From assembly GCF_002260525.1 (NCBI RefSeq), contig NZ_MRYI01000007.1:168350-232349 (forward strand): a stretch of 64,000 nt of DNA. The letters run 5' to 3'. Each line of letters begins with the position of its first letter. Within the stretch, counting starts at the first letter, position 1. Origin of the DNA: Hahella sp. CCB-MM4 (GTDB taxonomy: Bacteria > Pseudomonadota > Gammaproteobacteria > Pseudomonadales > Oleiphilaceae). Shown here piece after piece: positions 8,156 through 17,451 of the stretch. Position numbers and translations under genes: made by a program. Under the pieces are notes generated by a model. It was not told the origin of the DNA. It searched no databases and saw only the letters and a program-made list of their open reading frames with translations.

Positions 8156-8746
8156 ATGACAATCAAGATAGTCACTATTTGCGGAAGTGTTCGGCCGGGG
8201 AATTTCACTGCAAAGGCATTGAAAATTGCAGAAGACGAACTCAGGAAAAGTTCCGGACTGGAAGTAACTTCAATTGATTTAGTCCCTTTGGCATTGCCTC
8301 TACCTGGTATGCCGGCAAAAGATCCTGATGCTGTGGCAAATTTTCAGCAAACAGTTGCAGATGCTACAGGTGTTTTAATGGCATCTCCAGAATACCATGG
8401 TGGTATCAGCAGCCCAATGAAATTGGCGATCGACAATCTCGGTTTCCCCAGCAAACTATCGGGCAAGCCGGTCTCTATACTCGGAGTCGCTTCGGGCGTT
8501 ATCGGGGCGATTAAATCTACCGAACAATTGCGGGCAATCTGTGCTCATGTTGGAGCTGTTCCACTGCCTCTTGCTGTATCGATCCCCAAAGTACAGCTGG
8601 CCTTCGATGCCGATGGGAATTGTGTGGATCAACATGTGGAGGACCTGATTCGCAGATCTGCCAGGAGTCTCATCGATTATATTCAAAATGCGGTTTGTCC
8701 CAAGATCAGCCTCGAAGCGATCTTGCGGGAGATGGAGGACGCATAA
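8156..8746 (+). CDS. NADPH-dependent FMN reductase family protein
   Basis: About 196 residues of flavodoxin-like fold. The phosphate-binding loop GSVRPGNFT lies near the start and the flavin-contact motif SPEYHGGIS near residue 80, both typical of the NADPH:FMN/azo/chromate reductase group. Family members reduce flavin, quinones or azo compounds with NAD(P)H. The start at 8156 was chosen because GGAGG (8143-8147) lies at the right distance; the longer TTG start at 8141 would overlap this site. It is divergent from the sigma-factor gene and may belong to the same stress response. Confidence 0.8.
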   Translation: MTIKIVTICGSVRPGNFTAKALKIAEDELRKSSGLEVTSIDLVPLALPLPGMPAKDPDAVANFQQTVADATGVLMASPEYHGGISSPMKLAIDNLGFPSKLSGKPVSILGVASGVIGAIKSTEQLRAICAHVGAVPLPLAVSIPKVQLAFDADGNCVDQHVEDLIRRSARSLIDYIQNAVCPKISLEAILREMEDA

Positions 8747-8832
8747 CGCGGGAGGCTTCCATGAACCGGGAGGCATTGTAGGTAGGCGGAAGCCCCTTGC
8801 AGGTAAAGGTTCTGAGGAAAAAATGGTCAATC

Positions 8833-9969
8833 TCAAATATAGCCATATTGTTTTCTTGAATCACCGCTCCTTTGTTGCCAAAACTCTGAATTGAGCCAAC
8901 GTCGCTCCAAGCCGTAAACATGGGCTCGGTTCTGACAATATATATCGTATTGCTGTAAGACTTTTTCGCTGAAGGGGGAGGTGTACGAGCGATCTTTCGC
9001 GAAAAAGGCGGCTACTTTATCGGCCGCCATCAGGCCATGGCTCAAGGCTTTGTATATTCCCTGCGCGGCAATGGGATCAAAACTTAATGCTGCATCCCCG
9101 ATCGCGATCCAGTTGTCCTCCTCAGCCTTGGGTAGAAGACCCGAGTAAATGGGGCAGGTGAGATAACTGTGTGATTCAAGTTGGAGTTTGGAAATACTGG
9201 GTCCCACAAAGGTGGTTGCTGCCAGCGCATTTTCAAATGCCAGGTAATGATCCTCCCTAAGTGCATAAAGGGAGTCTTTCCCGGTGACGATCATGCTGAC
9301 GACTTTGCTGTCGGGAAGCAGAGCCTGGTAATACCAACCCTCGGGTGTGGCTTCCAGTTGAATTTGTTTGACTCCTTTCCCTTGTTTGACCTGAGCAAAC
9401 CGCACGATAGCAAACAGCTGGTCGTCTACCTGTTTCTGGATGTTTCGGGTGTGGGCAAATCGCGCCTTAAAACCGGTAGCGTCAACCACAAAGCGGGCTT
9501 TGACCTGAATTTGGTTTTTGTGGGATGTGTGGGCAAGATAAAGGGTGTGGGGGTAGTCCTCTTCGTTCTGAGTTTGTGCATCAATAAACTGAGTTGTCCA
9601 GCTTATTCGCGCTCCGCATTTTTCTGCGTTATCCGCCAGCATTTTATCGAATAACTGTCGGTTCAGGCGCCATGAGGGGCCCATTGGGTTGACGATGAAA
9701 TCGTTATAGCCGACATCGGCACGCCCCCATACGGAAGCATAGCCCGGACAGGTTTCGTGTCCCGACTGATAGAAGTCTTTGGCGATGCCCAGTTGTTTCA
9801 GCAGTAGCATGGTTTCCGGAGGGCAGTTTTCTCCCACCCGTTCTTCACCTGGTGCCTGGCGCTCCACCACTAACACTGAAGCCTGGGTTCGGTTGCGAAT
9901 GGCGATGGCCGCCGCCAGTCCGGCGGGGCCACCTCCAAGTATCACCACATCGTAAGTTGTATCAATCAT
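8833..9969 (-). CDS. LodB-like FAD-dependent oxidoreductase (maturation partner of the LodA-like oxidase)
   Basis: A 378-residue flavoprotein of the PHBH/halogenase-like group. The dinucleotide motif GGGPAG is at residues 12-17, followed by VVERQ, and the second FAD motif is GDAALSFDPIAAQGIYKAL near residue 280. In the LodA/LodB system the flavoprotein is needed to form the cysteine-tryptophylquinone cofactor of the partner oxidase. The gene follows the LodA-like gene by only 13 bases, which supports that role here. The start at MIDTTYDVV (9969) is preferred; a longer frame would run back into the oxidase gene. Confidence 0.82.
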   Translation of the reverse strand: MIDTTYDVVILGGGPAGLAAAIAIRNRTQASVLVVERQAPGEERVGENCPPETMLLLKQLGIAKDFYQSGHETCPGYASVWGRADVGYNDFIVNPMGPSWRLNRQLFDKMLADNAEKCGARISWTTQFIDAQTQNEEDYPHTLYLAHTSHKNQIQVKARFVVDATGFKARFAHTRNIQKQVDDQLFAIVRFAQVKQGKGVKQIQLEATPEGWYYQALLPDSKVVSMIVTGKDSLYALREDHYLAFENALAATTFVGPSISKLQLESHSYLTCPIYSGLLPKAEEDNWIAIGDAALSFDPIAAQGIYKALSHGLMAADKVAAFFAKDRSYTSPFSEKVLQQYDIYCQNRAHVYGLERRWLNSEFWQQRSGDSRKQYGYI

Positions 9970-9982
9970 TATTGAGTGGACT

Positions 9983-12058
9983 TTATTTGTGTGGGCAACC
10001 TCTTTTTTTCTTGGATGGATTGGCATTGAACGGCCAGCCCGGTACGGGGTCCGTGGCATCTCCAGGATTGGTCAGTTGACTTTGTACCTCAAGATACAGT
10101 TCTGGAGAGTAGGTTTGGGAATCGCTGTCGACATTCGTTCCCTGAACGATGATGCCAATTTTGTCCCAGTCCGTCACTGACTGCAGCGGGTCCTGGAAGG
10201 TTGCGGCGGAGGCTGGATTAACGGCATAGGTGCCTGGACCGCGAATCGACCATTTTTGCATCGGCAACACGTTGTTGTACACCTCTTCTGCCACATAGAC
10301 TGCGTCTGGCCGTTGTGAGGGCCAGGACCAGTATAGAGTCGTTACTGAGCCGTTGCTCTCATTGACTCCATCGGTATTGATGGCCGTGGCATGAATGGAG
10401 CAAGAGTTGTAGTCCGTCTGCCATGGGATGGCCATGAACTTGGAAACATCTCCCGGTTGCAGCCCATCCGTCATGTCATGCAAGGGAATCCATCCGCTGC
10501 TCAAATACGGGGTGTCTTTCTGCAGTCCTTGATAGGTCAGAGGATAATGTTTGATCCGGAAAGGACCGGCGCCGCTGGTCTTCCAATCCTGTATATAAAT
10601 GTCCTTTTCCATGATCGTGTAGCTGACTTCAATGCCGGGTACATAGCGCCCTCCAAGACAGTTGGACATGGATGCCATGTCGAGGATTTCGCCAGGTCCC
10701 AGTTTTCCAGGGTCTCCTTTGTCGAATTTTCCTTTGCTCCACTGTTCGAGTAGAAAATACTGGGTTTTGGTCACCGTCAGGAAGGAAGTCCCGGCAGCGC
10801 CCAGGGATAAAGGCATCAGCGGCGTTCCGATATTGGTCTCGTCAGCATTCGGATTTCGAATGAAGTTGAGGGCCGCCATGATGGTTTTATTGGGGTCGTC
10901 ATCCTCATTGATCGATTCCACCGCAGAGTGAGCCTGTAGCGCCAACGGCGGCAGATTGGCTGTCCATCTCTGTAGATTGCAGGCAATAAAGACCGGCTGT
11001 ATATCCTGGGTAAAGTTCGGGGTGTAGTGAGGGTTATATTTCTTTTCCACCTCACCGTCCGGTTTGCCGTAAAGGTCCGGTTGTAAATCCAGATCGCGGA
11101 CAAACATGTTGTAGACGTCATCCCATACCGAAACGACATTGCGAATTTGGGGAGCATAAGCCGGGTCACCACAGACAACCCAAGCGCCAAACGCTTCTTC
11201 AGTGCTGTCATCCTCGAAGATGAGGGTCACTTTCACCGGGCCGTCTGAGGCAGAGTCGAACCAGCCCACATTGTTCAGGTCTCCGGTCATCTGGATCGGT
11301 ACGCCGTATTCATCATATTGTCCGACCGCGTTTCCGGAGGCTGCCAGGACCAGTAGTCTTCCTTTGTCATCCGTCAGGATTTGGCCCAGAGTGTCCAATG
11401 GCCCACTTGGCTCAAACAGTTCGTCATTGGTGTCATCGGGGAATCGGATCGGGTAATCGGGCAGGGGTTCTATTTTTCCGTTATCCCCTATGCAGGAAGC
11501 CTGGGAACATTGGTTAAAGTTCGCCAGTTCCCGGGATTTAGCCCTGATGGCTCTGGGGCCGGCATCGATCATCAGGCGGTTTAACCGGTAGTCGGAATCG
11601 ATTGTGCCATGCACTTCAGGGTTTCGTAATTGAGGAACCTGGCCGTCAGCATACGCCTCGATTCCTTTGTTGTTTACAACGTTGTAGGCGGCGGCTTTTT
11701 TATTCGCCAGATGGCAGGACCAGACAAGATCTTTCACGACTCTGCCGTCTGGCAGCCTGGTTCCCAGAGTGACTTCAATACCGTCGCCCCCTGGATAAGC
11801 CGTGGTCCCGTCGGTTTCGTAGGCAAATATGCGAAATCTTGCTGCCTGCTTCTTCAAATTACCCTCATCATCACGAAGGTCTTTGCTGGATACGGGGGTG
11901 TTCTCGGTGCCTTTTTTAATGGGTAAGCCACCTGTGACATCTGTTCCTTTTTGCGGAAGCCCGGCACTGGTCTCAGGAGAAAGAATGTACTCTTCGCTAG
12001 TGCCAAAGCGGGCAAAATTCACTGTAGGGTGTACCCTGAAAACGGTTTTCTTGTTCAT
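9983..12058 (-). CDS. LodA/GoxA-like cysteine-tryptophylquinone (CTQ) amino-acid oxidase
   Basis: A 691-residue protein with the typical LodA-family opening (FRVHPTVNFARFGTSEEYIL). The likely CTQ cysteine is Cys467 in MSNCLGGRYVPGIEVSY. The tryptophan partner is probably Trp546 in AIPWQTDY, which lies 145 residues from the C-terminus as I recall for Trp581 of the 726-residue LodA; Trp577 and Trp579 in YWSWPSQRPD are alternatives. Known relatives oxidise L-lysine at the epsilon amine or glycine at the alpha amine, releasing ammonia and hydrogen peroxide. Substrate cannot be predicted. There is no signal peptide; LodA itself is exported by an unclear route. It sits between the ferritin-like gene (18 bases upstream) and the LodB-like gene. 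Confidence 0.88.
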   Translation of the reverse strand: MNKKTVFRVHPTVNFARFGTSEEYILSPETSAGLPQKGTDVTGGLPIKKGTENTPVSSKDLRDDEGNLKKQAARFRIFAYETDGTTAYPGGDGIEVTLGTRLPDGRVVKDLVWSCHLANKKAAAYNVVNNKGIEAYADGQVPQLRNPEVHGTIDSDYRLNRLMIDAGPRAIRAKSRELANFNQCSQASCIGDNGKIEPLPDYPIRFPDDTNDELFEPSGPLDTLGQILTDDKGRLLVLAASGNAVGQYDEYGVPIQMTGDLNNVGWFDSASDGPVKVTLIFEDDSTEEAFGAWVVCGDPAYAPQIRNVVSVWDDVYNMFVRDLDLQPDLYGKPDGEVEKKYNPHYTPNFTQDIQPVFIACNLQRWTANLPPLALQAHSAVESINEDDDPNKTIMAALNFIRNPNADETNIGTPLMPLSLGAAGTSFLTVTKTQYFLLEQWSKGKFDKGDPGKLGPGEILDMASMSNCLGGRYVPGIEVSYTIMEKDIYIQDWKTSGAGPFRIKHYPLTYQGLQKDTPYLSSGWIPLHDMTDGLQPGDVSKFMAIPWQTDYNSCSIHATAINTDGVNESNGSVTTLYWSWPSQRPDAVYVAEEVYNNVLPMQKWSIRGPGTYAVNPASAATFQDPLQSVTDWDKIGIIVQGTNVDSDSQTYSPELYLEVQSQLTNPGDATDPVPGWPFNANPSKKKRGCPHK

Positions 12059-12076
12059 GATTGATCATCCCTTCAA

Positions 12077-13060
12077 TTAGTTGGCGTAGCTGTATTTGGG
12101 GGTAACTCCATGCTCCCAGCAATTGCGAATTGCTCCTCCGACACTGGCCATTATCGGGAAGAAATTGTCGGGATTTTCCCCGCTGAACAGCCCTTCAAGA
12201 AGAGAGGTAAGTTGAGTGAATTGATCGATCAGAATTTTTTCCAGCTGCTTGTCTTCGTTCGTGTATTCGCTGCACGGTTTGGTAGGGAAAGTTTCGGGCA
12301 AGAGAGCCCCATTGTCTCCACCTTCGGTTTTGATCTGATTGAACTTGGTGAAGTGATCCTGGGCGGGCTCAATATCATCGGCCGTATTCTGGAAGACACT
12401 GGGAATCGTTTCATCGACTTTGCATTGGCCCTCGCCCTGATCGGTAATGAGGTCTATCAAGAGTCCCACCTGATCAAAGCCTTTCGCACCTGATTGGGTC
12501 ACGATCATGTCGGGCATGTTGCGATAAAAGCTTGAGAAGTAGTCTACCTGTCTCACGCCTCCCTTGATCTTTCCTCTTAGCAGGTAAGCGCCAAAACGCA
12601 GTGCTTCGTAAAACGCGCCGATGCTGCCATATTCTTCGATTCTTGATTGAAGAATGATTTCTTTTTTGGTGGTATCAAACTCCGGAATCTCCACCAGGCA
12701 CATGGCATTGATGTGCAGTTCATCGAGAGGCCCAATTTCGGCCGTATAAGGCTTATAGGGCTTGGTGGATTCAGGTGGGTCAAGGCTGAAGTTCAGATGG
12801 GGGATATAGGTTCCCTCATATACCGGAGTGTTGATTTTGGGCGACAAACCATAGGCGTTGGCCATATTGGCGGCACATTGTAGGTGCAGCATTTCCTGGT
12901 TCACGATGGTTCGTATTAACTGATAGGCGGTGGAATTGCGGTCCTTAATCGAATACATGGCGGACATGTAGAAGGGGATAGTCCACAATTCAAGATCCAC
13001 AGCAGCTTGCAAATGGGTGTCCAGATGTTCCAGAGCCCATTCATGGTGTTCTATTTTCAT
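12077..13060 (-). CDS. Ferritin-like domain protein (VioB-type PF12902-like)
   Basis: A 327-residue protein. The N-terminal four-helix part has an E-x-L-W-T-I-P motif (Glu24) and an ExxH pair (Glu56-His59, NQEMLHLQ) like those of ferritin-like domains found in VioB and similar proteins. It shares the phrase CSEYTNEDKQLEKIL near the C-terminus, followed by a helical end. The metal and reaction are unknown; carrying iron or another metal for an oxygen-dependent step is likely. It is the first gene of a three-gene operon with the LodA-like and LodB-like genes, so it may help quinone cofactor formation or act on the oxidase product. That is inference. Confidence 0.72.
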   Translation of the reverse strand: MKIEHHEWALEHLDTHLQAAVDLELWTIPFYMSAMYSIKDRNSTAYQLIRTIVNQEMLHLQCAANMANAYGLSPKINTPVYEGTYIPHLNFSLDPPESTKPYKPYTAEIGPLDELHINAMCLVEIPEFDTTKKEIILQSRIEEYGSIGAFYEALRFGAYLLRGKIKGGVRQVDYFSSFYRNMPDMIVTQSGAKGFDQVGLLIDLITDQGEGQCKVDETIPSVFQNTADDIEPAQDHFTKFNQIKTEGGDNGALLPETFPTKPCSEYTNEDKQLEKILIDQFTQLTSLLEGLFSGENPDNFFPIMASVGGAIRNCWEHGVTPKYSYAN

Positions 13061-13532
13061 TAGACTCGTCCTTGTAAATGAGTGAGTTTGATCCGCTATT
13101 CTTTGAGTAATTGCGCGAGTTCGACGCGCTGAAATCAGGTGGCTATTTCCGTTCGATAAAGCATGTGATTACCTTTCCCTGTGTACAAAGGAGGGATTTT
13201 GCTTTTAGTAGACTCGAATTCCTGCTGTTGCCTTTGTCTGCTTTTTGAGCAACATCATAGTTATAGTTGAGATATGCCAAAAATCCATCGAAAGAGGAGG
13301 GCAAAGGAAAAGTGAGCGGGGAAGGCTGGCGAAAGAAAGGTCGACGAAAGAAAGGTAGGGGGTTGGAACCTGTTCGGTAGTCTTGCGAAGGTTAACTATT
13401 TGAGTTTCTTCTTGCACGATCCTTTGGAATGATTGCCTGATACTACGGAAGGGCAGTAAACAAGGGTGATAATTCTTCTCACTCTCGACAGCAATCGCTA
13501 TCTTAAGTTATTGCATTATTTGGAGTGAAATA
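13061..13532. other. Divergent promoter region of the quinoprotein operon and an AraC regulator
   Basis: About 470 bp with no convincing gene. It contains two direct copies of GAAAGAAAGGT (13331-13341 and 13346-13356, 15-bp period) that could be a regulator site. The AraC-type gene on the right and the ferritin/LodA/LodB operon on the left both start from here. Confidence 0.45.
13331..13356. repeat. Two 11-bp direct repeats at 15-bp spacing
   Basis: GAAAGAAAGGT occurs twice (13331 and 13346), with CGAC between. It is about 270 bp upstream of the ferritin-like gene and 180 bp upstream of the AraC gene. A binding site for the AraC regulator is possible. Confidence 0.4.
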
Positions 13533-14447
13533 GTGTTCGACAAGATCGATGAACTCAAGCAACTGATTAGCAGGAATACAACGAAAGAGGGAGCTACCGA
13601 CACCGATGTTCCCCGACTCTCATTGATCAGGTTGAATGCTCCCAGTTGTAAGATGTTTGTAGTACAGGAACCGTCAATAGGTATCGCTGCTCAAGGACAT
13701 AAATCGGTAGTACTCGGCGACAAAACCTTTGAATATAATCCTTCTCAATTTTTGGCGGTGTCGGTGGATGTCCCTGTTATCGGACAGGTGTTGAAGGCGA
13801 CTCCCGAAGAACCCTACCTTTGTCTGCGTCTGGACATTAATACCAAATTACTCAGCAGTATTATTACCGAGCTCAATTCGGATTTTCCAAGAAATAATGA
13901 GGTTGGTCCGGGTATCAAAGTGGCCCCCATTACCGAAGAGCTGCTTGACGCGGCCATTCGTTACGTCCGTCTTGTGGAAGACCCTGAAGCCATCCCTGTT
14001 CTTGCTCCTTTGGTGGAAAAAGAGATTCTTTATCGCATGTTAAAGAGTGATCAGGCCTCGCTGTTATGGCATATCGCTCAGGGAGAAAGCCGAATGCGAC
14101 AAGTGAATCGGGCCATTGACTGGCTGAAGAAGAATTTTGATAAGCCGTTCAGCATTATGGAGTTGGCAAGTGTCGCCGGCATGAGTTCTTCTTCGTTGCA
14201 CCAGCACTTTAAAGCCATTACCAATATGAGCCCGTTGAACTATCAGAAGCAACTTCGGTTGCAGCACGCCAGGCAGCTTATCTTTACTGAGTCCATGGAT
14301 GCGGCGACTGCCGGTCATGCGGTAGGTTATGAAAGCCCATCCCAATTCAGTCGCGAATACAAGCGGTTGTTTGGTGCCCCCCCAAAACAGGATATCGCCA
14401 ATCTCCTGGCTCAACCGACTTTTGCAGACGCTTCAAGCTCGGTGTGA
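13533..14447 (+). CDS. AraC-family transcriptional regulator (AraC_N type)
   Basis: A 304-residue regulator starting at GTG with GGAG eight bases upstream. Residues about 20-170 form the cupin-like N-terminal domain of the AraC_N group (APSCKMFVVQEPS, GHKSVVLGDKTFEY, then PFSI and MELASVAGMSSSSLH after it). The two helix-turn-helix units lie at about 190-290 (FSIMELASVAGMS and ATAGHAVGYESPSQFSREYKRLFG). Members of this group often control neighbouring oxidoreductase genes. It is divergent from the ferritin/LodA/LodB operon, which is its most likely target by position. Confidence 0.85.
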   Translation: MFDKIDELKQLISRNTTKEGATDTDVPRLSLIRLNAPSCKMFVVQEPSIGIAAQGHKSVVLGDKTFEYNPSQFLAVSVDVPVIGQVLKATPEEPYLCLRLDINTKLLSSIITELNSDFPRNNEVGPGIKVAPITEELLDAAIRYVRLVEDPEAIPVLAPLVEKEILYRMLKSDQASLLWHIAQGESRMRQVNRAIDWLKKNFDKPFSIMELASVAGMSSSSLHQHFKAITNMSPLNYQKQLRLQHARQLIFTESMDAATAGHAVGYESPSQFSREYKRLFGAPPKQDIANLLAQPTFADASSSV

Positions 14448-14495
14448 TGCAAGTCATACGGCGAGATAGAAGTCATTCGGTGTGATACAAGTCAT
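14440..14495. repeat. 18-bp direct repeat over the AraC stop codon
   Basis: CGGTGTGATGCAAGTCATA (from 14440) and CGGTGTGATACAAGTCATA (from 14478) recur at a 38-bp period; a shorter AAGTCATTCGG lies between them. The first copy includes the stop codon. Confidence 0.55.
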
Positions 14496-14498
14496 AAG

Positions 14499-14529
14499 AA
14501 GGAGGTCGCAGATATAGCGCCTCCTTTTT
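14499..14529 (+). terminator. Rho-independent terminator of the AraC gene
   Basis: GGAGGTCGC and GCGCCTCC pair with a single bulged base around a short loop, followed directly by TTTTT. It is about 50 bases past the stop codon. Confidence 0.8.
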
Positions 14530-14596
14530 AGTGTTGATTCTAGAAAAGAGTTGTAACTATATAATATTACTAATTTAAAATTATATGAACTGAAGT

Positions 14597-15562
14597 CTAC
14601 GCTGCCACTCTGATGTGCTTTTTATCCTTTGTTGATGCACCACTATGGCAGACGCTACAGAGCTGCCAGCGCTCCTTGATAACTTCGCTGATGAGGTTTC
14701 GCATCCAGATTGAACCGGGGTCTCTATCATCACGAGTATGCCAAGCCAGACAAATACTCGCAGGCTCCATTTTGAAAGGTAGGTCGGTTTGTCGGATCCC
14801 GTCCTCATACCCTAAGCCTCCGGTAGCGATTCTTGGTATGGTGGCGATCATATCGGAATTCCTAAGCAGCTCTGGAACAATGGCAAAGTGATTGACCGTT
14901 AGGCTGACACGTCTTGCATGTCCTTGCTCGCTCAATGTCTGATCAACCACGCCTGAAGAATTTCCTGAGAATGAAACCATTAAATGTCTGGCTTGTATGA
15001 AGTCCTCAAGCTGAATCGGCTTGTTAGCCAAAGGATGATCTTCTCTCATGAGCAATACATAGTCACTGTCAAACAACCAATGACTCCGAATGCTGTTGTC
15101 ATGCCCTGAAAGCTTGCCCACTGCCAGATCTATAGTTGCCTCCCTGAGTTGATTGGAAGCATCTTCGAGCGTATAGGGAACAGCATAAAGATCCACACCT
15201 GGAGCGATCTCTGTCAATTGCTTGGAAAGCTCAAGCCATACCATATCTGCGACAGCATCCCGGATGGCTATTTTGAATTTTCGTTTTGATGTTGCTGGGT
15301 GAAACTCTCTGACATCAAGCGCGTTATTGAGATCAGACAAGGGCAACTTAACCTGTTCCCAAAGGCTTTTTGCAAAGGCGGTTGGCTCGATGGTGCGGCC
15401 TTTTTTGATAAACATTGGATCGTTCCACAAAAGCCGCATTCTGGAGACGATATTGGAAACCGCGGGCTGTGTCATTCCCAAACGGTCACTGGCGCGGGTA
15501 ATTGACCTCTCTGTCATGATTGCGTTGAAAACGAATATTAGGTTCATGTCCTGACTTCGCAT
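14597..15562 (-). CDS. LysR-family transcriptional regulator (NodD/PcpR-like)
   Basis: A 321-residue regulator. The N-terminal winged helix-turn-helix runs from about residue 7 to 66 (LIFVFNAIMTERSITRASDRLGMTQPAVSNIVSRMR), then a linker helix and a periplasmic-binding-like effector domain from about 90 (KFKIAIRDAVADMV). The DPMFIKKGRTIEPT phrase is typical of the subgroup that includes NodD and related aromatic-compound regulators. The ATG at 15562 is preferred because GAGGT lies five bases upstream. Its target is not obvious; it faces an AraC regulator gene in tandem. Confidence 0.85.
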   Translation of the reverse strand: MRSQDMNLIFVFNAIMTERSITRASDRLGMTQPAVSNIVSRMRLLWNDPMFIKKGRTIEPTAFAKSLWEQVKLPLSDLNNALDVREFHPATSKRKFKIAIRDAVADMVWLELSKQLTEIAPGVDLYAVPYTLEDASNQLREATIDLAVGKLSGHDNSIRSHWLFDSDYVLLMREDHPLANKPIQLEDFIQARHLMVSFSGNSSGVVDQTLSEQGHARRVSLTVNHFAIVPELLRNSDMIATIPRIATGGLGYEDGIRQTDLPFKMEPASICLAWHTRDDRDPGSIWMRNLISEVIKERWQLCSVCHSGASTKDKKHIRVAA

Positions 15563-15698
15563 AATCACCTCAACGTTGAAATCTGTTTATTCCATGGTTT
15601 CTATTGTTCAACGAATCAGTGAAGAGTGGGTATGTGGATACTCCTCAAATCTTGCACGATACTCCAGGAAGGAATTTGCGAAGCACTTTAAATTTTGG

Positions 15699-16613
15699 CT
15701 AACTTGCATTCGTTTGAACGATTCGCTTCCGGTACGCAGAAGGGGTGCAATTGAATTTTTTCTTAAAGCTATAGGAAAAGTGGGCGCTGCTGTTATATCC
15801 AACCGTCAGAGCGATTTCTGTCACTGTGCCTCCATCTTCCTCCAGTAACCTCTTTGCCCACGCAAGCCGTGACTGTGTAATCAGTTCACTGGGAGAGGTG
15901 TTAAAGTGTTGTTGGGTCTTGCGAAAAAGAGTGCTTCGCTCCAGTGCTAATTTTTGGGCCATTCTATCAACGTTGAAATCGGGCTCCTGGATTCCATCCA
16001 TAAGTACTGCTTCTATGCGGGAAATAAATTGTTTATCCCTGTTAACCAAAGGCGCTGAATTGGGGGTGGTGTTGAGTGAATGATGGTTTATGCCGTTACC
16101 CGCCTGTTTTTCTTTCGCGATGTTCTGAGCCATTTCATTTAACAGCACCACCTTTTCCCGATACCGGTTGTAGAAGATTGAAAATATCACCGCAATTGTT
16201 GTGGTGACAAAAAAGAAGGCTGTCGCCAACGGCCACACTCTGGCAATGGGTAACACGATTCCATAAAAAGCCAGTGTGTAGGTAGTCCAGGCCATATGCG
16301 TAGCCAATCCCAGCCAGCATAGACAGGCGGTTATGAACGAATAGCGATCACGTGACGCATAACAGACGATTAAAAACACGAGATAAAAATTCAGTGCGCA
16401 TAGAGCAGCAGGAACAGGGATCGAGATTAGCGGGCCAAGCGATTGGTAATCAAAGCTTTCCTGGAAGGTCGGCGGAGGTTCCTGTAATCCGTTGGCGTCC
16501 AGCAGCATTCGCCGGATATGGAAGGTCAATGCTATGTAGGTAGCCGTAAAAATAAGAGCTAATTTTGCGTGATCGCAAAGCCGGACGGTGGGTACTTTGA
16601 TGGCCACAAACAT
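15699..16613 (-). CDS. AraC-family regulator with N-terminal membrane domain
   Basis: A 304-residue protein. Residues about 15-155 contain four to five hydrophobic segments; a polar linker follows; residues about 200-300 are an AraC helix-turn-helix pair (NVDRMAQKLALERSTLFRK and TVTEIALTVGYNSSAHFSYSFKKKF). Membrane-bound AraC regulators sense signals at the inner membrane. ATG at 16613 sits nearly on its AAGGG; GTG at 16607 is an alternative start. The target is not evident. Confidence 0.85.
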   Translation of the reverse strand: MFVAIKVPTVRLCDHAKLALIFTATYIALTFHIRRMLLDANGLQEPPPTFQESFDYQSLGPLISIPVPAALCALNFYLVFLIVCYASRDRYSFITACLCWLGLATHMAWTTYTLAFYGIVLPIARVWPLATAFFFVTTTIAVIFSIFYNRYREKVVLLNEMAQNIAKEKQAGNGINHHSLNTTPNSAPLVNRDKQFISRIEAVLMDGIQEPDFNVDRMAQKLALERSTLFRKTQQHFNTSPSELITQSRLAWAKRLLEEDGGTVTEIALTVGYNSSAHFSYSFKKKFNCTPSAYRKRIVQTNAS

Positions 16614-16727
16614 TCCCTTATTTGCATCAAATACGAGTCTGGTAATTTCAAACGTCGAGTAGTTTTTAATATAGTTCAGAAGGGAGACTGTGTCGCTCTT
16701 AGTAGGGAAAACTAGCCGGGCTACATA

Positions 16728-16769
16728 AGTGAGAAATCAAAGCTCCACAGTGAAAAATCAAAGCTCCAC
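16728..16769. repeat. 21-bp tandem duplication
   Basis: AGTGAGAAATCAAAGCTCCAC followed by the same 21 bases with one change (AGTGAAAAATC...). It lies about 115 bp upstream of the membrane AraC gene. Confidence 0.65.
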
Positions 16770-16882
16770 AGTCTCTTGGAGGTGGGGTTAGTTTCTTGAA
16801 ATTTGGATGAATGTTTCCAGTATGAATGATCTCTTCGGGATTGGTTTTTTAGTGTGGATAACCAGAAAATGGCCTGGGTAGG

Positions 16883-17404
16883 CTATATTTTTGTCCAAAC
16901 ACCCACGTAAGTGTACTTATCCTGATGTACCTCATGATTCTCGCTAATCTGGAGGATACCAGAACCCCACTTTTCCGCATCGTTGTATAAGGTGGTTACT
17001 GAGCTGGCAATACTGGGCGGCTCGACATCGCCGGTTTCAAAAGTAAATACATATAATTCGTTGCCATTTGAAAAACCTTTGATTTGGCCGAGAACCCGGC
17101 CTTTGTTGATAGTCTTACCATCAGATGAGCCGTATATCTCGCCGTCATTTGGAACGAATTCCCCTTTCGATGTTACGTAACCTGATGCCAGGTTGTGGCT
17201 TCGCTGATCCGGAAATGAAAACTTTAATCCGGATTTGATGCCACCCAGCAGAATGGTATTGAGGCATTTATTCGTTGACCACGCACCATCAACTTCCGGA
17301 TTCAGATCGACCTCATCTTTGAGAATATGCATTAGTCCCAGTACTCGGCCGGTACAGCTCTCAATGAATGCATATTGAAATATATCCGATTTGTTTTTAC
17401 TCAT
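16883..17404 (-). CDS. Unknown small protein A
   Basis: A 173-residue soluble protein with no signal peptide or known motif. It is rich in Gly, Ser and Asn with several short hydrophobic strands and ends YVGVWTKI, which suggests a beta-sheet fold. GGAGG is well placed before the ATG at 17404, so the longer frame upstream was not used. It lies 47 bases after the second unknown gene (17452-17988) on the same strand, so the two are probably co-transcribed. I do not recognise it. Confidence 0.6.
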   Translation of the reverse strand: MSKNKSDIFQYAFIESCTGRVLGLMHILKDEVDLNPEVDGAWSTNKCLNTILLGGIKSGLKFSFPDQRSHNLASGYVTSKGEFVPNDGEIYGSSDGKTINKGRVLGQIKGFSNGNELYVFTFETGDVEPPSIASSVTTLYNDAEKWGSGILQISENHEVHQDKYTYVGVWTKI

Positions 17405-17451
17405 TTTTTCTCCTCCATGTTTTGCTGAATACACATTGAAAAATTGAGTGG

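Noticed and set aside
9983..13060. Reading the ferritin/LodA/LodB operon as a RiPP biosynthetic cluster
   Set aside because: No precursor peptide or leader-binding domain is seen; the LodA family explains the operon without it.
13205..13417. 70-codon minus-strand frame in the LodA promoter region
   Set aside because: No ribosome-binding site and no similarity to anything recognised.
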